A DNA stretch of 64,000 bases, taken from assembly GCA_018389105.1 (NCBI GenBank), contig JACATO010000921.1:534001-598000 (forward strand). The letters run 5' to 3'. The translations under genes were made by a program, and so were the position numbers. The notes under the pieces were generated by a model. It had not been told where the DNA came from. It saw nothing but the letters and a program-made list of their open reading frames with translations, and did no database searches. This DNA comes from Nautilus pompilius (taxonomy: Eukaryota; Mollusca; Cephalopoda; Nautilida; Nautilidae). Shown here one piece after another: positions 37,501 through 49,808 of the stretch. Positions within the stretch are counted from its first letter, which is position 1, and each line of letters opens with the position of its first letter.

Positions 37501-40500
37501 TGGCATATTCAAGCCATAGGTACACAAACAATGAGGACGGCATACTTTGTTTCACTCCGTATTGCAGCTTTTGATGCTTGGTAAAAATCGTGCCAGAAGC
37601 ATGGGACCACCTTATACTCAACTTGAGAAGGGTATGAAAATTCCTGGATATCAAAAGGTTGTAAAACACTGCATTAATTTCAGTCCCTGATTAGATAGAT
37701 GGTTTGTATCTTATTAGGCTACAGTTTCACTAAAATGAAATTTATTAAAGATTGGCCTCTGTTCTTTGCCATGAACTGAATTTCCTGCTGTTGAGGATCT
37801 GTGTTACAGGAAATTTTTCCTGTTCCCTTAAGAGGTTTATGGCAAACCCTAAAATGTTGACAGTTTACAGTATTTCCAACCAGAAGTTGAAGAAATTTGT
37901 TTTGACGAGTTTATCGATGTTGTAAATGTAGCTGCCGCTTTCTCTTTGTTTTCTTTTTTTTTGTGTCTTTATGGCTATGAGAGCACTAGTTTGACATCGC
38001 AAACCTTTAGTGTTGATTTATTTGCTGGACTTTTCCAACTCAACTACTGTTGCTCGTCTCTCCTTATGGTACTGTTGATTCAAAAGATGGCAGAGTCATC
38101 TGATGTCAGTGAAGCAAGTTGTTTGAAAATTTTGCTGCTTTAGATATATATATGCATATATATATATATTTTTGTCTTCCAGACTACAACCCTAAACAAA
38201 CACTTACATGACCTGATGGAAGGCTTAACTGCAAAAGTATTTAGGACGTTCAATGCCTCAAAAACCTTACAGGAACAGCTAGATCTGCTCACAAAACGTG
38301 AGTCTTTCCACCTTTTATCTCTGATGTTACGATAGAAAGTTTGTTCCTGGAAAAGCGCACAAGAATTGCTGGTCAGGTTGGAGGAGTTGCTTGACCTGTG
38401 CACTTAGAAAGAGTTCTGCTTCTCGCTACTTGAACAGATCTATTCACTTATTCTCATTAATCAGGACTCCCAACTTGTGCAGATAATTGGATATCTGAAA
38501 CTTCCGAAGCTAAAGGCCACAAAACATTGAAATTGTTAGACAGGGTTATCAAGAAATAAGCAATCAATCGAATATAATAGATAATGCACCAATCTGCCTG
38601 TTTTCTTTTACTGTTTTAATCAGCGTACTTTTTAAAAGTTTTAATTGCTTGATTGTATCCAGCTTGTGTCATCTAGATGTTGGCTATGTGGATAGTCAAT
38701 TAGAACTACAAAATTTACATGACTAAATAACTAGATAATCTAGTTTTAATTCTTTCTGTTTTCATCAAAGTTCTTCTGCATAAATTTATGCATTGAATAT
38801 AATCAAGATCTTGTGACCTTTTGGTTAGTGAAATCAAACTACAAGTTTCATACTGGCCAAGTGAATATAGTCTTGGATCCTTTTCTGATAGCATTAAGAT
38901 GACCCAAAGAGGATTGTCTACCCTGGGTGTTTGCAACTATGGCAATTTACCTTGTGTCGGTGGATAATATGAAAAGAATTTTACTATCAAAGCAAACTGG
39001 GTGATGAACCAAACCTGCTTGTGTACATTTTGCTGAACTTGTTTTAACTAGGAAGATGTTTCAGGGCTATACAGTGTTGTCAAGTAGTTCATAGGAATGC
39101 TATTGTAATTTCAGTAAGTTCCATTATAAGTTTATATCTGTATTTTTTAATTTTTTTTTTGTGCTAATGTGGTTTTTGTTAATTTCTTGCAGCTGAAGAT
39201 CCAATTCCTGCCAAAATTCTCTCATACAACCGAGCTAACCGTGCCGTGGCCATCCTCTGCAACCATCAACGTGCTGTTCCAAAGAATTTCACCAAACAAA
39301 TGGAGAATCTCCAGCTGAAGGTGAGTGCATCTTCACTTTTCCTTAATGGTCCCTACATCATTTAACTCTCTGTATACCACCTAGCCCCTTCAAATTTGTA
39401 ATACTCAGAGTATGTTGAGCCTCAGGGTCAGTGACACAGTAACCTTCCTCATTAATAAAATAACCTTTTGTGATGGAAAATCTGTTTATCGTTTCAGCAC
39501 TGTGTGGTTTGTATTACGAGTGTGCGGACTAAATGTACAACACACACTAATGTGCAAGGCTGGAGTAGTATAAGTAAGGTAAAAACTGATGGCATTGTAC
39601 ACAGGATTAAACAATATTGACTTCTTAAGGAAAGTCTACTGGTTATCCTACGTCTATCAAAACAGTTTCATCCAGGAATTGAAAGTAGGACTACAAGAAA
39701 ATAGAAAGTATAAAGCAAAGACATTCTACATTTATTCCTTTCCGTTCAAGTCGGCCAAAATCAACCTGGCACTAATGGGTCATTTAAGGACCTCTTCAGT
39801 CTATGCTCTATGTAGGTAGTACATGCAGAAGGATGCTGGCCCATATTATTACTACTACTGGCTGCTTTTATCACTTTGTTTTTTCGTTGTTTTTTTTTCG
39901 CAAAAGTGATTTTACTAGTGAAGCTCCTAGCGTTGCTTACGCTATAGTTTGATCATTTACATGATGGACGATGGAATGTTACAGTGAATCCTTTCCTGGT
40001 GATGTGGTGGTGGGGGATTTCAAGTGTTCATACCTTGGACATCTCATCATTTAGTTAATTGGACAGTGATGAAAATACATTCAGGAATGTGTCAGTGGAG
40101 AGTGAGGAGAAAGAGAGAGAGAGCTTGTCAACAGCCCGACGTTCTTGGTGATGGCGGCTTGGTGGATTTTTTCTATGAATTGGTGCCAGAAGGTTTCTTC
40201 TGCCATGTGGCTGAGGAGTCTAACGGCTATGCCACACAAATCCAGACAGACAGAGCTGACGACATGTTTAGGGACACCACTGGGGAGAAGATGACAGGGT
40301 TTGTACCAATGAACATAACTATAATTCTCTGCAGTCCATTGAGGATTATTGGAGTGAGCATGACTGTCAAAGGTAATGACAGTGAGTGGAGAGATTTTAA
40401 TCTGCCTGTTTTACTTGCTGCACTATAAATTAAAATTTTCTTTCATTTTGGGGGATACTTTTTTCCTGTTTGGATTACTGAACTGTGTACTACATCATTA

Positions 40501-43500
40501 ATGCTATTTGAGTCACTACATAACTTTTCAATGTTTTTTAATAATTTTAAACTGGTGTGTGTGTGTGTGTGTGTGGTACATCCATTTTGAAAATTGTCTG
40601 AACATTTGTGAATATTAAATATAGCATTTCCTGAACAGGAAAAGGTTACGTAGTGGTTTTTATTGTGTTTAAATGCTGTGCTGAACAGATATCATATGCA
40701 TGCACATACACACACTTGTGTAAATATTTTAGATGAAGTAATAAGTGTACCAAGTGCTGCTTTTTTATCTTCAGCATTTTTGAAGATATCAGACAAAATA
40801 AATGTTTATTTCACTATGAACAGGAGACTTTCTTCCTTAAGGGTCTACTTAAAAAAAAAGCATTATTTTTTGTAATCTAACCAGAAGGAATGTGTCTAAT
40901 AAACAAAGTAACTTATGGCAAATTTGTGGATAATATTCCCAAAATTAAGACTGAATTTTTCATGTTGCTAAAAACAAAGAAAAGAAGAAAACTGTCAGAT
41001 ACAGACTTTGAAGCTTTTATTGTGTAATAACTAAGCTGAACTGGGGTTATTGTATAATACATGATATCTTCCTCCCTTCTTATAATAACCAAATTGAACT
41101 GGGAGTCTTGTATAAGCCATGATATTTTCTTGCCTCCTTGTTATAACTAAATTAAATTGGGTGTCTTGTATAAGCCATGATATCTTCTTGCCTCCTTGTT
41201 ATAACTAAATTAAATTTGGTGTCTTGTATAAGCCATGATATCTTCCTGCCTTCTTGTAATAACTAAATTGATCTGGGAATCATAGGCCATGATATCTTCC
41301 TGCCTCATAATAACTAAATTGAAATGGGTGTCTTATATAAGCCATGATATCTTCCTGCCTCCTTGTAATAACCAAATTGAACTGGGAGTCTTGTATAAGC
41401 CATGATATTTTCTTGCCTACTTGTAATAACTAAATTGAACTGGGTGTCTTGTATTAGCCATGATATTTTCCTGCCTCCTTGTAATAACTAAATTAAATTG
41501 GGTGTCTTGTATAAGCCATGATATCTTCTTGCCTCCTTGTAATAACTAAATTAAATTGGGTGTCTTGTATAAGCCATGATATCTTCCTGCCTCCTTGTAA
41601 TAACTAAATTGAACAGGGTGTCTTTTATTAGCCATGATATCTTCCTGCCTCCTTGTAATAACCAAATTGAACTGGGTATCTTGTATAAGTCATGATATCT
41701 TCTTGCCTCCTTGTAATAACTAAATTGAACTGGGTGTCTTTTATTAGCCATGATATCTTCCTGCCTCCTTGTAATAACCAAATTGAACTGGGTATCTTGT
41801 ATAAGCCATGATATCTTCTTGCCTCCTTGTAATAACTAAATTGAACTGGGAAGCATTTATAGGCCATGATATCTGCTTGCCTCCTTGTAATTAAATTGAA
41901 CTGGATGTCTTGTATAAGCCATGATATCTTCTTGCCTCCTCGTAATAATGACTAGATTGGACTGTGAGTCTTGTATAAGCCATGATATCTTCCAGCCTTT
42001 TATTACAAAACTAAAAGCTGTTTGGAAAAAGTTTTAAACTATTTGTGATTGTAATTTGTTGTTTTCAGATTGATGCTAAGAAAGATTCCATCAAAGAAGC
42101 CAAGAAAGGTGTTAAAGAAGCCAAATCTGAGCTAAAGAACTTCAAGACAGAAAAGGCTAAGTGGTACAAATGATTTTATTTTGTAAATTAATGAATGCTG
42201 AAAATGAGATTATATCTTGAGTGAATTCAGAATTCAACTTAAGGGACCCATACCCCCCTCTTATAGTTGTGAATGTGTAGATGAATATGTGTTTATTTTT
42301 AGTTTTAACATTATAACAAATAAAATGGATGCTTGTTGGTACAAATGTAGTTATCTGTCGAGACCTCTTCATTTTAGTATAATTAAGTTTTTGAGTAATT
42401 TCCTCTCAGATATTTTTGCTTTACAAAATATTGCTTGGTCATATTCAGGCTTAGCAAAGACTTTTTTTGGTGATTACGTTCTCAACCAGACTATGGTTGC
42501 ATATTATTTGGTAGTTGAAAAGGGAAGTCAAATCCTACATCAAATGACACATTATTAGAAGAAATGGTCTAAGGACATAATAAATACTGGATTGAACTGG
42601 AGTTTTTAGCTACATGAGCAAGGATGCTTTTCCTAGAAAATTAATACTTAAAAAATCATTACGTCTCTCTTGGTAGTTTCTACTGTTGAAACTGATAGAC
42701 TGAGAATTTTTGTAATTATGTATATTTTATTAATGAAGATTTGTGTGGGTGTGAATACATTTTGTGAATGCATATTTTCCTACACACAATTGTTTACTAT
42801 CCTGTAAGTAATTGCAGTCCTCTGATAAATATCTAATCACTGTTTCTTTGAAGCAGAGGTCTTCAGCAGAAATTTGGTACATGATCCTCACTTTTATATA
42901 CTCAAAAATACGTAAGAGGTCAAAGTGGATAATGCATGTGTGTGTATATGAAATCTTTTATTTTTAAAATTTCTGTTTTTTAAACTTTGATCTTAATTTG
43001 AGGAGTTGTTATATGAAAATATTTATGTTGAAAAATTCTAATCTGTTTGTAGCAGGTATTTAGTGAGAAGAATTTTTTTAAATAAAAAAAGAAATCTAAA
43101 AATTAGCAAATATTAGATGAACAGACATACAGGTAGAAGATATTTCAAATTTTGAGTTTTTTTAAAAAAAACTTGAGCTGAAACTAGTTTAACTATGGAG
43201 ATAGACTACAATATATTCTGTATCCTGTGATAACAGTTCTCTCCCTTCATGTGTAAGACATGAGTATAGTAGTAAAATGTTATGGCATTGTTTTTGTTTG
43301 CTTTTATTTAAGAAGTTGCGGACAATTAGTAGGGAATCCAAGGTTGGGATTAAGGGCTAATCTTCATTAAGGGCAAAATGAATAATTACGAAGAATATGA
43401 ACCATTTGCCTTGACATGGCAATATGCACCACCAGATTTTCCTTTGACAGATTCCCTGCAGAACTGCCCTATAATCTAAATTGCCTATTGAGAAAGGTAC

Positions 43501-46500
43501 TGTTGTAAAGCATGTGTTGTTATAGGCATCAACATTATTTTACTGAGAAAATGTCATTAATTCTCTTGAGGGCTTGATTTTAATATTTAGTGACGGTGTC
43601 GGGCAGTGGACTCGATACTGTACAGATAATTTTGTCAAATACCATGCTAATCTCAAGACCTGCCAACACTTGTGCAGAGTGCCGTCTAGTCTATCAATAT
43701 TCTGAACATGATTCCTCTTCACACCCATTCGATTCAGACTCATAGCTGGCCAAGCAGGCAGACTCAATTGCATTCCCCTGGAGATATTCCAGAACTACTG
43801 CTGCTGTCCATGAATATTAGTCCAGTAGCGAGGCAGCTATTGTCATAATGAAGCACAATGACAGGCTCAAGAATGTTTCACAATACTTTAAGCAGCAGTC
43901 TCTGAAATGCTGTTTCCTTAATCGTATGCTTGCTTTTGTCAGTTGGATCACCTTGGATGTTTGGCAGAGAGGCAGGCATTGTAAGCAACATTATTCAGTC
44001 TTCTGGATGCTGTATTGCCAAACTTGTCTTGTTCTCCAAAATTTCCTCAGGTCATTGGCATTTTGGCACCTTTCATAAATAATTGCTTTGCCTTAGCAAC
44101 TAGAGCAACTGATGACAGAGTGATGCTGCTACTGCATACCAAGTTGCCTCCCTTGTCTCTGCAGGAATACCTAAGCATTTTCCTTTCCATGATATCCAAT
44201 TTCTCTGGACTTTTATGGCTCAACAGCCCAAATTTATACTGCTTAGCATTATCTTGATATTATACTTTAAAAAAAAAACAAAAAGCCAACCTCACTTGTA
44301 TGAGCTAAATGTGCAAATTTCATGAATTCTGTGTATGTGTATGACAATCAAAGCTTTGACATGAATTCACTCAACCATAAAAATACCTAATTGCTGAACA
44401 TTCCACTTTTTGGTTAATATGAAAGAAAATCTGGTGATGCTTAAATTATTTTAAAGTACGTGTGTGTTTATATATAACTATGCATGGTAGGTTTAGCCAA
44501 AAGTCTGGCTGCATATAAATGTGTGTGTGTTTGCATACAGTAGTGTCCAAAATTGACACCACACCAATTTTTTTGTCTTCATGTAATTTTACCACGACTA
44601 ATGTATTATTTAAGCATTTTTTTCTGATTTATTATTTAATTTATGTGTTTCTTTCATTAGAATAATATTCTTTAGTCAGAGTGGTATTGTGAAGTGTGCA
44701 TTTGTTGAAGCTCCCTTCTCTATTGGTTTGCAGTTGTATCTCCACAAGAAATTACTACATTAAGAATGTTCAGTATGATGGATGCATAAATAACAAATTT
44801 AGGCTTGATTTGGCTTTATTATGTTTAAAATGTGCACGTTTACATTGTCACACAAACAGTGAACACACACTATTTTTATACGTACTTTTCAAGCTTTTAT
44901 CCCCAGCTCTGTTATAATTTTCCAACAACAGAGGTGGTGATAAAATCTCAAGAACGTCTCACTGTCAGAGATTAGGTTCTGCTGGGAATAAATAGAGCGA
45001 GTGAAGTATTAAATACTGCTTCCACCTTCGTTTTCAGCCAATATGAGAAGAAAAAGAAGCAACTGGAACGGTTACTCGAGCAGCTCACAAAGCTGGAAGT
45101 TCAGGCTACAGACAAGGTAGGTGGAAATTCATCTCTCCCTCCCCAAACCTGGAAAGTTCTTAATATCGGGTCTGATTGCCTACCCTTCAGATCAGCAGCA
45201 CCGCAGTCCTATGCTACACTGGCATGATTACAGTGTGAGTCAAGATTACTGTACGGGTAGACCCCAATTTACATTGCACCGTTTTACAAATTTTTGAAGT
45301 TACGAAAAATTATTTTGTTTTTTTTTGTCACACGTTTTGTTATACCAACGAAAACTCCAAGGTTACGGAAAAAAACCTGTTATTTGTTCATAGAAAATCT
45401 GGTATTGAAAACAAGTAACAAAAGGAGAAATAAGGATAATACAGTAATAATAATTTAAAAAGAAATAGCTAGTTTAAAAGTTTAAAATACTAGTTAAAAA
45501 TATTTATACTTATGCTTTGTAGTCACTGTCTTTCATTTGTCTTCCTTGAATTTCATAGTCTTTGTTGGAGCCTTTGGCTCCAAGGAAAATGTAATTTTCA
45601 TTTCATCATTTCTTCCTGTTTACCATGATTTTAACTCCATCATGCATCACAAAAGCTAATCATGTGAGGATGGTTTTGGATTCTGTACCTAGATGGTCCC
45701 ACAAAATTGTTCCCCACAGTTTGGGGTAAAAAAGTAATTAGTGACCCCTGGTGCATTACCACTAGGAATCAATCCGTTACCACCAACACAAATGTAGCTG
45801 CCTCCATTATCCCGGACAGTGGAGGCAGTGACTCCTGGTAAGCTTCTTGGCATGTGACCAGATGGCTCAGAGCTGACATGTGACAGCTACATCTGGTTGA
45901 TCTGTCAACAAATTTGTAGTAGACAGGAAATCGACAGCACTCCACTGCCTATAAAACCTAGAGCTTTTCCCTGCAGTCTATTTTGCGTTAGCGAGTTCAA
46001 ACAAACCCACCTTGCCCTAGCTCTCCCTTTGCCTTGTCTTGTCTTGCAACTTGTTGATTGCCACTGTAACAATAAAGTCTGCATCTGCCATCGGTTCATT
46101 GTCTCATTACTTTAAAGTTCTCACGGCCCAAAAACAATCACCTTACATCTTTGCGTCGAAGAACACAACACATTGTTTCTTACACGTGCACTTTTCATGT
46201 GTGTTTACAGTTGATGCACATCCCATGTTGTTGCTGTTAGCGCCATAACAGAAAGCTGTTCTGATCATTTCTGCTGCTTTTAGATTTGTTATTTGAAATA
46301 ACTGGACCCTTGATTGAAAAATGGCCAAGAAATGAAGTGCAGCATGTTATGATGTTGCTAGGATGAAGGTGAAAAAGACATGTGATCCAACTTTAAGATG
46401 AAGGACGGCAACTCGGTGATATAACGAAGCCTTTAAATTTTGCAGCCTCAATGGTGGCTACAGTTAAAGAAAATAAAAGCAAAATTTGTGAAAGTGCAAC

Positions 46501-49500
46501 GGCTGCAACACCAGCAAGTGCTATCGGCCTGGCTTAATGGAGGAAATGGAATGCTTATTATCTTTATGTGTTACATAAGTTATGCGGGGTTTTTACCAAA
46601 CAATGAGACTACATATCGTTGCTTAACATGAAGTTTATTAATCTAAATGAGTTCCATTACAATCAGTACACTTCTGTCAACGAGTTGCAGGTGCATTTAT
46701 ACCATTTTGAAATAAATCTGGATTTTTGGAGTCGATAAACTGTTGGAAGGTAGTTTCAATTGCTGCTTGGTTGGAGAAGGATTTCATACGGAGGAAGCTG
46801 TCGGGGTGATTAAAAATTTGGTAGTCTGTGGGAGAAAGGTCTGGTGAATAGGCTGGGTGAGGGAGAACTTGGTACCCCAACATGTGCAGTTTCTGAAGAG
46901 TCACGCAGACGAGCATTGTTGTGGAGCAGGATTGGGCCTCTTCGATTCACCATTGCCGGCTGTCTTTGGGAGAGTTTCTGATGATCAATGTTTAATTCAC
47001 GACTGTACCTTTCAGCTGTGATGGTTTCACCAGGTTGCGAGAAGTTACAGTGGATGACACCAGTTGCAGTCCACCAGACAGTGATCATGACCTTCTTTGG
47101 GTGGAGACTGGGTTTTGGAATGTGGTTAGGCACCTTGTCTCTGTCAAGCCACTGTGCTGATTGTTTGCGATTGTCATAAAGCATCCATTTTTCATCACAC
47201 ACAATGAATGATTTGGTCAAGAAATGAGTCGATTTTGTTTCTTATGGCAAGCAAAGAGCAGATTGCTGATCGATGATTTTGTTGTTGTTCATTTAACTCA
47301 TGTGGCACCCACTTGTCAAGCTTGTTTTGCCAATTGCATCAGGATGCCAGGAAGCAGTTGCATTGCTTACGTCAAGCTCTCCAGCAATTGCTTGCACTGT
47401 TTTTCTTGGATTGGCTTCAACTGAGGCTTTCAGACGGTCGTCGTCACAGCTGGAAGGACGTCAGCTACCTTCCTTATCTCCAAGGTTCACATCTGATCAA
47501 AACTTTGCGAACCATCGCTGTACTGTGCACTCATTGGCTGTGTCCCTGCCCCATGCCTGCTTAATGTTACGAGTTGCCTCACTCGCTTTGTGGCCTTGTT
47601 TGAACTCATGAAGCAAAATGGCAGAAAAACTTTGCTATCTACACTTCACTCTTCAAATTGAGGCCACTGCTGATACACCACTCTAAGAGGGATAGCCACC
47701 TTTAAAGCTAGTTACCTGAGGTGCACATCTCAATTAGAGGGAAAAGTTTTAAAATCAAAGATACCATAGACGATATTGCTGAGTCCTGGAAAGAGATCAC
47801 AGAATCAAATATGAATGGTATGTAGTGAAAACTGTGACTGGATTATTGGATGATTTTGAATATTCCCTCCAAAGCTGACCCTGTTGTGAGAGAGATTACG
47901 ACTGTTGCCCATGAAGTTGGTTTTACTGAGATTGAAGGAATTGACTTAAACAATTTGTTAGCATTGCATCATGATGAATTGTTGGATGATGATCCAATGG
48001 CAATAGATCAAGAATATGCAGCTGCAGAAGAGAACAAAGCACCAGACGCTCATCGTCTTTTAACAACAAAAATACTTAGGAATCTTTTGCCCTTATCAAC
48101 AAGGCTGTTCAAAAGCTAATAGACGACGACCCAAATTGTGAACAGAGCCTTAAACTGGAAAGAATGATTGAAAATGCCCTCACTTCCTATAAGAAATTAT
48201 ACAGAGAAAAGGAAATGTGTGCTAACCAGACAACTTTTACTTCATTCTTCATTTTATTTTTGATTAAGTAAACATGTACTGCACTATTTTAATTATTAGC
48301 TATGTTTGGAATAAGTGCTTTCCATAAAAAAATGTCCTAAAATTGCGTACTGTCATTTTACTAGATTTTGGAAGAAGATTTATTTTTTGAGTAGGAATGT
48401 GTCATATTATATAATGGAAGTTGATGGGAAATTATGCTTCAATTTACGATAAGTTTTTCACGAATGCAACCCTTTGGTAAATCAGGATTTAGCTGTATTT
48501 GGAAATCAAGAGCCTGGTAGGTGACAGAATCAACTTCAGAAGCACTTAGGTTAAACGTGGTTGATTAAAAAAACAAAACACTGTCAGAACTCTTCTCTAA
48601 TGGCTGGCTGGCTGGTGTAGCTGTGTTTTTGAATGACCTGAGAACTGTCGCAGTTAAACAGAAAAGAAGGGTCTAGGTTGGTGCTGAAAATGTGTTCTGG
48701 TAACAGAATTGTGCGTGTGGGAGCGGGGGAAGGGTTATATGTTAAAATATTAAGATATTTTCCGTTTAGAATCATTCCAAATTTTACAAGACTGCATCTT
48801 CATTGGACTAATAAATTATCAGAGTTTCTAGGAACGCCAGCCTCTTTTAACTCTGACATTAATCTATAAATTAACTTTGAAGCTTCTCTAATCCAGGCCA
48901 AGTATGGCACTGATGTTGGAAAAGGGGAATTCTTGCTTTACTACTAGTTTGAATCTGCTGGAAGGTTAAGCATCAACCCCACGATGAATGCTGGAGTTAA
49001 TCATTTGTTCAGATTTTTCCCGGGTACTGTCAGCTATTTCAGTTGTCTATTTCAATTTTTCTTTCAAGGATGAAAACAAAGAAATTGCTCTTGGGACGTC
49101 TAAGCTCAATTATTTGGATCCGAGAATCACCATTGCCTGGTAAGTAGAGAAAACTGTTAAAAAAATAAATAGCAAAGCTTGTGAAACATCGTCTTCAACC
49201 GCTTGTTTGTGTTATAAATCTTTAAAAGAGTAGCCAGTTTTTGAAACGACTGCTCTGCTGCTATCAGTTTCTATCAGAACAATGGAAACAAATCTTATAT
49301 AGCTGCAGTTATGTTCAAATGGGATTAATTTCATTTCTGTGTTAGAAGCAGCTATTACAAGCCTCCACAGACTAAAATTACCATTGTTGAAGCTTTCACA
49401 GAATAAGTATGAACTTAAAATGCCAACACAACATTCTGTTACTAGATAAAGTCCATGATCATCTGAAATCATGTGCTCTGGCATTCAATATGCAAGGAAT

Positions 49501-49777
49501 TATTTTTTGGTATTGACCATTTCTATGCTGTGCACCTCTTTAGCTTTCACATATAGCTATGACAGTGATGCAACTGTGGCAAGGAGGTCACTTAAATGAT
49601 GGTGAATGATATTATGAACTCTTAGCATCTTTGCGGTCATTTGGGTATCTCAAAGTTGAGTATTATCCGCTTATTGTTTTAATCTAAAATGGATTTACTT
49701 CCTAGATGTAAACTGTGACATTTAGAAATATCTGTAACTTGTAACTAGTATTCACATACCACAACTGTTTCATCTTT

Positions 49778-49808
<31 letters not shown>

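Larger units (their letters stand above)
45249..48495 (+). mobile_element. Tigger/pogo-like transposon split by later insertions (intron 18)
   Basis: TA flanks both ends (45247-45248, 48496-48497). The ends are imperfect inverted repeats, CTGTACGGGTAGACCCCAAT on the left and CAGCTAAATCCTGATTTACC on the right (- strand). Near 46445-46545 the + strand reads [20 protein letters not shown] and ATPASA, recalling the CENP-B-type helix-turn-helix tail of Tigger transposase. Past the insertion, 47744-48120 reads [20 protein letters not shown] and [20 protein letters not shown], the Tigger C-terminal region. The catalytic middle is missing. A mariner copy sits between the two coding pieces and an LTR-like block lies upstream of them. 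Confidence 0.7.

Noticed and set aside
41551-41867. Two repetitive open frames on the - strand
   Set aside because: They are by-products of the 58-bp minisatellite; the unit is not a multiple of three, so no stable protein repeat is selected.
41023-42008. Direct repeats resembling a CRISPR array
   Set aside because: Units are contiguous 58-mers without unique spacers, in an animal intron; no cas genes are present.
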